This document shows positions 9,103 to 16,631 of a stretch of 64,000 nt of DNA, in pieces; within the stretch, counting starts at the first letter, position 1; each line of letters starts with the position of its first letter. The position numbers were made by a program, and so were the translations under genes. The stretch is from PALSA-612 sp963791225 (GTDB lineage: Bacteria > Actinomycetota > Thermoleophilia > Gaiellales > Gaiellaceae): positions 1,116,001-1,180,000 of the forward strand of contig CAWBRV010000003.1 in NCBI GenBank assembly GCA_963791225.1, read 5' to 3'. The notes beneath the pieces are model-generated. The model ran no database searches and was not told the DNA's origin. It saw nothing but the letters and a program-made list of their open reading frames with translations.

Positions 9103-9594
9103 TTACGGCTGGAGCGTGACGCTCGAAGCGGCCAGATTCGTGATCAGCCACCTCCCGTTGATCTTCTGGACCTGCTGGTCCGCGCCGACGACTGCCGCAA
9201 CCTTGCCCGTGTCGACGTCGATGTAGTGGCACTCGAAATACAGCGTGCCCCTGTCGCCGTTCACGGACACGCGGATCTTGTAGGCGGGCGTGTCGGAGAT
9301 CCAGTGGTTCTGAGGCTGAAACGGCCCCGCCTTCGCGAAGATCCCACGGATCGCGGTTTTTCCGGTCACCGTCTGTCCGCCGATCGTCATGGTCGCGTTG
9401 GGCGCCCAGATCGACATCATCAGGTCCAGGTTCTTCGTCGACGCCGCCTTGTGCCAGATTTGCTCGATCCGTTCGATCTGGTAGTACGTCGCCTGTCGCT
9501 GAATCGTGCTGGGCGAGTTGCCTTTCCCTGCACCGTAGGCGCTGACCGCGAGCACCAGGCCCGCCAGCACCGCGATCGTCACGACTTTCTTCAT
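9103..9594 (-). CDS. Exported SnoaL/NTF2-like protein
   Basis: 163 residues from ATG 9594, preceded by GGGAG. The signal peptide (MKKVVTIAVLAGLVLAVSAYG) is followed by an NTF2-fold domain: IERIEQIWHKAASTKNLDLM helix, MSIWAPNATMTIGG, KTAIRGIFAKAGP, and strands ending in INGRWLITNLAASSVTLQP. NTF2-like domains bind or convert small ligands; nothing catalytic is certain here. It ends 4 bases before the start of the second histidine kinase, mirroring the small exported gene beside the first kinase. Confidence 0.75.
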   Translation of the reverse strand: MKKVVTIAVLAGLVLAVSAYGAGKGNSPSTIQRQATYYQIERIEQIWHKAASTKNLDLMMSIWAPNATMTIGGQTVTGKTAIRGIFAKAGPFQPQNHWISDTPAYKIRVSVNGDRGTLYFECHYIDVDTGKVAAVVGADQQVQKINGRWLITNLAASSVTLQP

Positions 9595-9705
9595 GGGAGA
9601 TCTCCCTCTTGTGGCCGCCGGTACGAGGACAATCGTCTCATGGGCGAACGGGCAAGTCCACCGTGCCAGCACCCCATTCGACGGGGAGGCACCCGGGCGG
9701 CGATG

Positions 9706-10086
9706 TTAGCCGCGGCAGTAGCCGCGCACCTGCGCCGGAAATGTCTCTACATCGATCGGCTTCTCAAGGTAGCCGGCGAACCCAGAATCCCGTAGCCAGG
9801 CGGCGTCCCCCTCGTAGCACCAGCGAGCTCAGCGCGATGACCGGAATCGCCGACGTCCGTGCTCCGTCGGCGAGTCTTCCGGGCGGCGTCCGTGCCGTCC
9901 ATGTCCGGCAGCCGGAGGTCCATCAGGATCACGTCCGGAAGCTGCTCGTCGGCGAGCGCGATTCCATCGGTCGCGGTTGCGGCTTCCAGCGTCCGGAAAC
10001 CCGGCGGCCAGCAGCACGTCGCGGGCGAGCTTCAGGTTCCTCGCGTTGTCGTCGACGATCAGGACGAGCGGAGGGAGATCCGGCAC
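9706..10086 (-). pseudogene. Single-domain response regulator broken by three single-base insertions
   Basis: A receiver domain can be rebuilt across frames: LPPLVLIVDDNARNLKLARD, DVILMDLRLPDMDGTDAARK (phospho-acceptor Asp), TSAIPVIALSSLVL and GFAGYLEKPIDVETFPAQV with the conserved Lys-Pro. Removing one extra base near 9995, 9875 and 9815 restores about 125 codons ending at TAA 9706-9708. GTG start at 10086. It is probably the receiver partner of the kinase at 7475-9098, as in the neighbouring operon. Either real decay or, because all three changes are single insertions, an error-rich consensus. Confidence 0.72.
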
Positions 10087-10091
10087 CGTCG

Positions 10092-10097
10092 TATCCT
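10092..10097 (+). promoter_or_regulatory. Candidate -10 hexamer TATCCT for a leaderless start
   Basis: Only 18 bases separate the start codons of two divergent regulator genes. TATCCT ends 7 bases before GTG 10105, the spacing expected if transcription begins at the start codon. No Shine-Dalgarno sequence precedes that GTG. This is pattern-based only. Confidence 0.35.
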
Positions 10098-10104
10098 CTT
10101 ACCT

Positions 10105-10771
10105 GTGCCGATTCGGTTGGTGCTGGCCGACGACCACTACCTCGTCCGCGAAGGGGTGCGGCGCCTGCTCGAGACGGAGCCCGACCTCGAGGTCGCCGCC
10201 GTGTGCAGCGACCTCGACTCGCTGCTCGACGCGGTCGACGCGGAGCGGCCGGACGTCGTCGTCACCGATATCCGCATGCCGCCGGGCAATAGCCGACGAG
10301 GGGATCCAGGCCGCCGAGCGGTTGCGCGCGACGCACCCGGAGGTCGGCGTCGTCGTGCTCAGCCAGTATGCGAACCCGAGCTACGCGCTCGCGCTGCTCG
10401 AGGGTGGCAGCGCGGGTCGCGCTTACCTCCTGAAGGAGCGCGTGGAGGATGTCGGCCAGCTCGTCGCCGCGATCCGTGCTGTCGCGGAGGGTGGCTCGGT
10501 GATCGACCCGAAGGTCGTCGAGGCGCTGGTGGCAGAGAGCAGTCGCGGCGAGGACTCGCCCCTCAACCAGCTGACGCCGCGCGAACGCGACGTGCTTCGC
10601 GAGATGGCGGAGGGCAAGAACAACGCGGCCATCGCCGCGGCGCTCGTTCTGACCGAGAGGTCGGTCGAGAAGGTGATCCACTCGATCTTCCAGAAGCTCG
10701 GCCTGACCTGGGAGACGTCGGTCAACAGGCGCGTCAAGGCCGTGATCCTCTACCTCGCCGAGAGCGGCTAG
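10105..10771 (+). CDS. NarL/FixJ-family response regulator (frameshifted)
   Basis: About 221 residues after removal of one inserted base near 10291. Receiver: IRLVLADDHYLVREGVRRLL, phospho-acceptor Asp in VVTDIRMPPG, then ADEGIQAAERLRATHPEVG and Lys in AYLLKERVED. Output: LuxR-type HTH, LTPRERDVLREMAEGKNNAA followed by TERSVEKVIHSIFQKLGL. The frame changes in GGCAATAGCCGAC, where loss of one A gives the usual PPGNADEGI. It faces a NarX-type kinase whose gene ends 2 bases after it on the other strand, so the two probably form a two-component pair. Confidence 0.82.
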
Positions 10772-10773
10772 CT

Positions 10774-11358
10774 TCATCGCGAGAGCGGCAGCGAGCCGGA
10801 GACGCGGGTGCCGTGGCCGGGCTCCGAGGCGATCGTCAGCCGGCCGCCGAGTGCCTCCACCCGGTCCTGCATCCCGGCGAGATCCGTGCCGGCGTCGGAG
10901 CCCGCGCCGTCGTCGACGATCTCGAACACGAGCGCTCCGTCGTCCTCGCGGACCGTGACCGTCGCACCGGCCCCGGCGCCCGCGCCCTCGAGCGCAGCCA
11001 CACAGCAGAAGTACACCGTCCCGGCGACCTCCGGCGTGCATGCCAGATCTGCTGCAACCTGAACGTGGGTGCGGACGCCGACGCCCTCGGCCGCCACGCG
11101 CAACGCCACACCGAGGCCGCCTGCATCGAGCAGAGGCGGATAGATCCGGTGCGCGAGCTGCCGCGTCTCGTCGAGCGCCTCCTGCACGTCGCGTCTCAGC
11201 TCGTCGAGGAGCGTGCCGGCCGCGGCGGGATCGACGTCCACCAGCCGGCGGGCGAGCTGCAGGTTGACGGCGAGCGCGACCAGGTGCTGTTGCGGGCCGT
11301 CGTGGAGTTCGCGCTCGATCGTCCGGCGCTCGGCATCGGCGGCCAGCACGAGCCGCAT
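10774..11358 (-). CDS. NarX-type histidine kinase core (HisKA_3 + HATPase), possibly 5'-truncated
   Basis: 194 residues from ATG 11358. HisKA_3 box ERELHDGPQQHLVALAVNLQ gives the phospho-acceptor His. The HATPase part has VDDGAGSDAGTDLAGMQDRV and EPGHGTRVSGSLPL. No sensor domain is present. The frame stays open upstream to about 11445 and encodes GQDNEALRASR, which continues the helix usual before this box, but has no ATG, GTG or TTG. The natural start may therefore be lost, altered, or frame-shifted. Convergent with the NarL regulator, its likely partner. Confidence 0.75.
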   Translation of the reverse strand: MRLVLAADAERRTIERELHDGPQQHLVALAVNLQLARRLVDVDPAAAGTLLDELRRDVQEALDETRQLAHRIYPPLLDAGGLGVALRVAAEGVGVRTHVQVAADLACTPEVAGTVYFCCVAALEGAGAGAGATVTVREDDGALVFEIVDDGAGSDAGTDLAGMQDRVEALGGRLTIASEPGHGTRVSGSLPLSR

Positions 11359-11507
11359 TCGGGACGCACGTAACGCTTCGTTGTCCTGTCCGACCTCCAG
11401 AGCACCGACCTCCTGGCTGAAGACGTGCGGAAGTTGTCCTTCATCACGCCGGCGGAGTCAAGAGCCGAGCGGCTCGGACGGTACGAGCTGAACGTTCGGC
11501 ACGGGTG

Positions 11508-11906
11508 CTATCCGGCCTGGAGTTGCCGGTCGTACTCGGCCTGGTCGTAGTGGCCCTGTGATTCCGCGATCAGACCGTCGGCGCCGAGCGTCCACTGCTC
11601 GCAACCGCTGATCCGGACGCTGTTGTCGGTTCCGCCTGGGCCCGTGTTGGTGCCGACCAGGGTCCAGTGATACTCGGCGCCGCCGCCGTCTCGAACGGCC
11701 ACGTCGTCCATCAGCACCTGCATGTCCGGGAAGGCGGTCATGAACGACCGCGCCGCCTCGGTCACTGCGGCTCGCCCCACCGCCGGCTCGCCCTCGTTGA
11801 TCGTCAGCGATCCGTGGGGCGCGTAATGCTCGGCCACCCGCGCCGGGTCCCCGCTGCACCATGCCTCGGTGTAGCGCCGGGCAAAGTCGCGAAGTTCGTC
11901 CGCCAT
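11508..11906 (-). CDS. SnoaL-like / ester cyclase-type NTF2 protein
   Basis: 132 residues from ATG 11906. Single NTF2-fold domain: DELRDFARRYTEAWCSGDPA helix, VAEHYAPHGSLTINEGEPAVG, ARSFMTAFPDMQVLMDDVAV, EYHWTLVGTN and a terminal AESQGHYDQAEYDRQL. The PD-x-x-x-x-DD pattern is typical of SnoaL polyketide-cyclase relatives. Cytoplasmic, no signal peptide. It is divergent from the monooxygenase at 11952 with 45 bases between start codons, so a functional link through shared substrate is possible but unproven. Confidence 0.78.
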   Translation of the reverse strand: MADELRDFARRYTEAWCSGDPARVAEHYAPHGSLTINEGEPAVGRAAVTEAARSFMTAFPDMQVLMDDVAVRDGGGAEYHWTLVGTNTGPGGTDNSVRISGCEQWTLGADGLIAESQGHYDQAEYDRQLQAG

Positions 11907-11951
11907 CGCCGCGTAGTCGTACCACAGTCTGGGACGCGTTAGAGTCGCCGC

Positions 11952-13439
11952 GTGGGCGGTGGGCGACACATCACGATCGTCGGCGCCGGGCCGGGCGGGA
12001 TCTGTGCCGGCATCAAGCTCAAGCAGGCTGGGTTCGAGGACTTCGTCGTGGTCGAGCGGTCGACGAACGTCGGCGGCACGTGGGCGAACGGTCGCTATCC
12101 CGGCCTCTGCTGCGACACGCCGTCGCTGCTCTACTCGTTCACGTTCGAGCAGAAGTTGGACTGGACGCGCACGTGCGCCAGGCAGCCCGAGATCAGGCAG
12201 TACATGCAGCACTGCGTCGACAAGTACGGCCTCGGGCCGCACATCCGCTTCAACTCGGAGCTCCGCGAGGCACGCTGGGACGAGGGAGAGGCGAGGTGGG
12301 TCCTGCGGACGACCGACGGCTGGACGACGAGCTCGGACGTGCTGATCAGCGGGCTCGGGATGTTCAACCAGCTCCGGTGGCCGGACATCCGCGGTCTCGA
12401 GGACTTCGGCCGCCAGGTCGTCCACACCGGCAACTGGCCCGAGGGCGGCGTCGACGTCAGCGGGAAGAACGTCGCCGTGATCGGGTGCGCTGCAAGTGCG
12501 ACGCAGGCGGTCCCGGAGCTCGCGAAGGACGCGGCGAGCCTCGTCGTCTACCTGCGGACCGCGAACTGGATCGTGCCGAAGGAGGACGACGCTTACACGG
12601 AAGCGCAGCTCGAGGAGCTGCGCGCCAACCCCGAGATCGGGCTCGCAAAGCGGAACGAGTACCTCGACTGGGCCGAGGCGGTGCTCACCTTCGACAAGCC
12701 CGACCTGCTGACGGAACTCGAGGACGCCGCGTTCGAGAACCTGGCCGTCGTCGAGGATCCCGAGACGCGCGAGAAGCTCCGGCCGCGCGTTCCGTTCGGC
12801 TCGCAGCGCATCCTGTTCTCGAACGACTTCTACCCGACGTTCAACCGCGACAACGTCGAGCTCGTCGCGGACGGGATCGAGTCGATCACGACGGAGGGCG
12901 TGGTCACGGCGGACGGCCGCGAGCGCAAGGCGGACGTGCTCGTTCTGGCCACGGGCTACGACACGACGAGGTTCCTGTCGGTGATCGACGTCGTCGGGCG
13001 CGGCGGCGTCCGCATCGAGGACGCGTGGCGCGACGGCGCGCAGGCTTACCTCGGCATCACCGTCGCGGGCTTCCCGAACCTGTTCATGCTCTACGGCCCG
13101 AACACGAACCAGGGCAGCATCCTGCTCATGCTCGAGCACGAGGTCGACTACATCGTCCGCAAGCTCGAGCACATGCGCGACAACGACCTCGCCTGGCTGG
13201 ACGTCCGCCGCGAGGCCATGGACGCGTACAACGAGACGCTCGCGCGCCACCTCGATTCGCTCGAGGTGCTGAAGACCGTGGGCACCAAGTACTACCGCGC
13301 CGGCTTTTCACCCACCGGCCGCATCGTCACGCAATGGCCGTACACGATGGCCGAGTACCGGGCGAGGACCACGACGCCGGACGAGGACGCGTTCGAGCAG
13401 CACCGCGCCGCGCGACTGTCCGAGCCCGTCGCCGGCTGA
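11952..13439 (+). CDS. FAD-dependent monooxygenase, Baeyer-Villiger/FMO class
   Basis: 495 residues, GTG start. FAD-binding Rossmann motif GAGPGG at about 11-16, followed by VVVERSTNVGGTWANGRYPG as in class B flavin monooxygenases. The Baeyer-Villiger fingerprint F-x-G-x3-H-T-x2-W is present as FGRQVVHTGNWPEGG (about residue 157), and the NADPH-binding stretch VAVIGCAASATQAVPELA follows with Ala where Gly is usual. The C-terminal part has LATGYDTTRFL. It should insert oxygen into ketones or oxygenate soft nucleophiles; the substrate is not predictable. The stop is 1 base from the stop of the convergent membrane gene. Confidence 0.88.
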   Translation: MGGGRHITIVGAGPGGICAGIKLKQAGFEDFVVVERSTNVGGTWANGRYPGLCCDTPSLLYSFTFEQKLDWTRTCARQPEIRQYMQHCVDKYGLGPHIRFNSELREARWDEGEARWVLRTTDGWTTSSDVLISGLGMFNQLRWPDIRGLEDFGRQVVHTGNWPEGGVDVSGKNVAVIGCAASATQAVPELAKDAASLVVYLRTANWIVPKEDDAYTEAQLEELRANPEIGLAKRNEYLDWAEAVLTFDKPDLLTELEDAAFENLAVVEDPETREKLRPRVPFGSQRILFSNDFYPTFNRDNVELVADGIESITTEGVVTADGRERKADVLVLATGYDTTRFLSVIDVVGRGGVRIEDAWRDGAQAYLGITVAGFPNLFMLYGPNTNQGSILLMLEHEVDYIVRKLEHMRDNDLAWLDVRREAMDAYNETLARHLDSLEVLKTVGTKYYRAGFSPTGRIVTQWPYTMAEYRARTTTPDEDAFEQHRAARLSEPVAG

Positions 13440-13440
13440 A

Positions 13441-14487
13441 CTACGCCGCCGGGCCGGGCGCTGCGGCGACCCGTTGCTTCGTCCGGTGACGGTGGCGCAG
13501 CCAGCGATAGCCGAGGTAGGCCAACGTCAGGAGCAGCGAGATGAGAAGCAGGCCGAACAAGGCCGTCAGCCACTTGCCGCCTCCGACATCGGTTCCGGTC
13601 AGCAGCGCGATCACCGCGACGACGATCGGAACCGCGATCAGCAGGACCATGCGAATGAGGCCCGCCGAGATGCCGACGCTGATCGACGGAGCCGCCCGGG
13701 TCACGGTCACCCCGGCCTCGTCGCTCTTCCGATCCGCGTAGAACGCCGTCGAGCGCTTGCCCATCTGGAGTGCGCTCCGGCGCATCGCCACCGCCATGTA
13801 CGGGACCCAGAGGAGCGGCAGGACGAGCCCGCCCACCAACGTCACCCCGAGCCAGATCCAGCGAAGGACCCTTACGAACGTGCTCGGCTTCGGATCCTCG
13901 GATGACCCGATGACGCCGAGCAGGTAGGCCATCTTCTTGATCATGTTCCAGCGCGAGCCGCGCGGGAGCCGCTTGTGCTTCTCCGACTTGCCCCCACGGG
14001 TCAGCGCGTCGAGCGCGACCCCCGCGTCGTCCGTCGTGGCGTACGCGCCCTGGAGCACGAGCAGGTCGGCGGCCCGCCTCTGATCGGTGGGGGCGTAACC
14101 GTTGATCGCGGCCACCTCGAAGGCCATCTGCGCCTGGGCCAGGAGCGCCGCGCAGAAGGCGACGGGGATGAGGACGATGAAGGGTCCGCCGACGAACGCG
14201 CCCTCGGTCATGCTGACGCGCGTCTGGTGCTCGACGGCCATCCGCTCGAGTTCTTCCGTCGGCGCGTCGGGGTGAGTGCTGCGGCGCTTCTCGACCGCCG
14301 AGCCCGCGCGCGGGCCGAAGTACTCGAGCGACCAGAGCGCGAGATGCTCCGCCATGTTCTGCGGGTCGGCCCAGAGGATCTTGAGCAGCGCCGGTGCCTC
14401 GAAGATCGTGTCGCCGTCGTCGTCGCCGCCCACGGCGACCGCGGGGCTCCCGCCCGGCTCGGCTTCGACGACCTGATCGCTCGTCAC
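13441..14487 (-). CDS. Integral membrane protein, EcsC-like region, function unknown
   Basis: 348 residues. An acidic N-terminus is followed by a soluble region and a hydrophobic segment FIVLIPVAFCAALLAQAQMA, a conserved-looking AAINGYAPTDQRRAADLLVL stretch, a basic loop, and three to four further membrane segments (about 212-235, 275-300 and 305-330), ending in a basic tail RHRHRTKQR. The central pattern resembles the EcsC-like membrane family of actinobacteria, but this is weak. It lies 10 bases downstream of the UPF0104 gene and is probably in one operon with it, suggesting an envelope role. Confidence 0.6.
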   Translation of the reverse strand: MTSDQVVEAEPGGSPAVAVGGDDDGDTIFEAPALLKILWADPQNMAEHLALWSLEYFGPRAGSAVEKRRSTHPDAPTEELERMAVEHQTRVSMTEGAFVGGPFIVLIPVAFCAALLAQAQMAFEVAAINGYAPTDQRRAADLLVLQGAYATTDDAGVALDALTRGGKSEKHKRLPRGSRWNMIKKMAYLLGVIGSSEDPKPSTFVRVLRWIWLGVTLVGGLVLPLLWVPYMAVAMRRSALQMGKRSTAFYADRKSDEAGVTVTRAAPSISVGISAGLIRMVLLIAVPIVVAVIALLTGTDVGGGKWLTALFGLLLISLLLTLAYLGYRWLRHRHRTKQRVAAAPGPAA

Positions 14488-14497
14488 GCTGCCTAGG

Positions 14498-15601
14498 CTA
14501 ACCGGCGGGAGCCGCGGCTGCCTTCGGCTTGCCGAGGCGGTAGGTCGCGGCCGCCACGAGCCCGACCACGAGCGTGGGGACGACGGTCAGGAAGCGGTAG
14601 ATCAACGTGACGGCGACCGCCTCGGTGTTGCTGGCACCGAAGCCGACGAGCGCGCCCGTGAGCGCGAGCTCCTCGATTCCGAAGCCACCCGGCGTGATCG
14701 GGATCGAGCCGAGTGCGCGGATCAGCGCCCAGGCCGCGAAGGCCTCCACGATGCTGATCTCCGACGGGCCGACGCCGACGGCGCGCAGGGTCATGACGAG
14801 GACGACGAAGACGGCGAGCTGGCTGGCGAGCACGGCGGCCGTCAGCCAGTGCCAGCGGCGGCGCAGGAGCTCGATCGCCTCGGCGCGGAAGCGGACGAAC
14901 TCGTCGCCCTTCCAGCGGACCGGGCGCTTGTGGATCAGGCCCTTGAGCCAGCTCACGATCCGCGCGGCCTTGTCGCCCACCTTCTTCGCGAGGCGCTTGC
15001 TCGAGAGGCCGACGGCGAAACCGGCGACGATCGCGATGAAGACGCCGAGACCGATCAGCGCCACCCAGTCGAGCGTCGTGTTGCGGCCGCCCTCGGCGGT
15101 GAGCGCCGCGACTCCGAGCACGGGGAAGCCGTACGTGACGAGCTGCCCCCAGATGTTCGTGACCGCGACGGCGAGGCCGACCGGACGTCCCTCGAGCCCC
15201 CAGCTCTTGAGCATCCCGAACTGTGTGGCCATGGCCACGGCCGTGCCTCCGGGCGCCACCAGCGAGAGCGCGGAGGACGCCGACGTGACGCGCAGTGCGT
15301 GCAGGAAGCCGAGTCCCGGGAGCGCCGCCATCCAGGGGGGCGCGTTGCTGAGGACGTTGACGATCGTCACGCAGATCAGCGCGACGACCCATTCCCACGA
15401 AAGTCCTTTGACGACGTCCCAGACCTGCGCGTAGTCGGCGATCTTCGGCAGGAGGTACGCGAAGACGACGCCGATGATCGCGACAGAGACGACGATCATG
15501 ACGATCCTCGTCCGGCCCGTGCGCTTCTTCTTCTGGGCGCGCGCCAGCTCCTGCTGGACGAGCTCGTCCTCGATCTGCTCGGGCGCGTCGACGGTGTTCA
15601 C
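14498..15601 (-). CDS. UPF0104/LPG-synthase-TM family membrane protein (putative lipid flippase)
   Basis: 367 residues with about eight membrane spans. Family signatures are SLVAPGGTAVAMATQFGMLK in the middle and the C-terminal LGSIPITPGGFGIEELALTG motif, which matches the PGGxGxxE signature of the lysylphosphatidylglycerol flippase transmembrane domain. The N-terminal cytoplasmic stretch is rich in basic residues (RAQKKKRTGRTR). No synthetase domain is attached. Members move lipids or glycolipids across the membrane. One of three paralogues in 13 kb. Confidence 0.82.
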   Translation of the reverse strand: MNTVDAPEQIEDELVQQELARAQKKKRTGRTRIVMIVVSVAIIGVVFAYLLPKIADYAQVWDVVKGLSWEWVVALICVTIVNVLSNAPPWMAALPGLGFLHALRVTSASSALSLVAPGGTAVAMATQFGMLKSWGLEGRPVGLAVAVTNIWGQLVTYGFPVLGVAALTAEGGRNTTLDWVALIGLGVFIAIVAGFAVGLSSKRLAKKVGDKAARIVSWLKGLIHKRPVRWKGDEFVRFRAEAIELLRRRWHWLTAAVLASQLAVFVVLVMTLRAVGVGPSEISIVEAFAAWALIRALGSIPITPGGFGIEELALTGALVGFGASNTEAVAVTLIYRFLTVVPTLVVGLVAAATYRLGKPKAAAAPAG

Positions 15602-15680
15602 GGCACGACGCTACACGGGCGATGCAACGGCTCGCCGGGCTTCGAAGAGCCGTACGATCCCGCTGGGGCATCGAGATTCT

Positions 15681-16631
15681 GTGGAACCAGCCGACGAGAC
15701 CAATCCGGGCAACGCCGACGAGCCCAGATCGCGGGCCCAGCGGACGCGGCTCTGGGTCGCCGCGATGCAGGAGCGCGGCCACCGGGCCGGCGAGCGGGCG
15801 CAGGCGGAGCGGAGCCGGCACGCCTCTGTCGACGCGGTGTTCGAGATGGTCGATCGCGACGACGAGGTTGCCGGCGGGATCATCGCCGGCGCCCTCGCCT
15901 ACCGATTGTTCATCTGGCTTCTCCCGCTCGGCCTGGTGGCGGTCGCGGGACTCGGAATTGCTGCTGACGCGGCTTCGGAGTCGCCCGAGCAAACGGCGCG
16001 CCAGGTGGGTCTGCTCGGCCTCGTCACCAGCTCGATCGCAGGCGCGGCCGAGAGCCCGAACCGCTGGTATGCCCTCGCGATCGGGATCCCGATTCTGCTC
16101 TACGTGACGCGGAGCGTGCTCCGCGTGCTGATCGGCGCGCACAGGATCATCTGGCACGACCTTCGCTCGGCTGTGCCCAAGCCGACGATCTCCGCGTCGG
16201 CCAAGCTGCTCGGCCTCCTCCTCGCGCTGTTCCTCGCCTTCGCGGCCGCGACCGCGGTCGGCGCGCATACGTCCGGCTTCGTCGGTGCGCTCGTAACCCT
16301 CGTGATGACCCTGCCCTACGCCGGTGTCTGGCTGGTCATCTCGATGCGCCTGCCTCATCGGGGCGCTCCCTGGAAAGCGCTCGTGCCAGGCGCCCTCCTG
16401 TTCGGGCTCGGCACGGAGGTGATCCACCTCGTCGCCGAGTACTTCATCGCCCCGTACTCGGTCGCCAAGCAGGGAACCTACGGCGCGCTCGGGCTGGCCG
16501 CGGTGCTGCTCCTCGGGCTGTTCTTCTTCAGCAGGCTGATGGTGGGCGCAGCGATCCTCAATGCGACGCTGTGGGAGCGGGAGCGACAGGTGCGGCAGGC
16601 GCCGCCGGAGCCGAAGGAGCCGTCGGGCTGA
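15681..16631 (+). CDS. YihY/BrkB-family membrane protein
   Basis: 316 residues from GTG 15681. A ~60-residue charged cytoplasmic N-terminus precedes the BrkB core: DDEVAGGIIAGALAYRLFIW, ALAIGIPILLYVTRSVLRVL, and the C-terminal AKQGTYGALGLAAVLLLGLF with the family's Y-G-x-L-G-x2-A pattern. About six membrane spans. The biochemical role of the family is not settled. Its last 74 bases overlap, tail to tail, the end of the Vps62-domain gene on the other strand, an unusually long convergent overlap. Confidence 0.85.
   Translation: MEPADETNPGNADEPRSRAQRTRLWVAAMQERGHRAGERAQAERSRHASVDAVFEMVDRDDEVAGGIIAGALAYRLFIWLLPLGLVAVAGLGIAADAASESPEQTARQVGLLGLVTSSIAGAAESPNRWYALAIGIPILLYVTRSVLRVLIGAHRIIWHDLRSAVPKPTISASAKLLGLLLALFLAFAAATAVGAHTSGFVGALVTLVMTLPYAGVWLVISMRLPHRGAPWKALVPGALLFGLGTEVIHLVAEYFIAPYSVAKQGTYGALGLAAVLLLGLFFFSRLMVGAAILNATLWERERQVRQAPPEPKEPSG

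Noticed and set aside
10105..10771. Programmed frameshift in the NarL-type regulator
   Set aside because: The site GGCAATAGCCGAC has no slippery run, and neither partial product is a complete domain.
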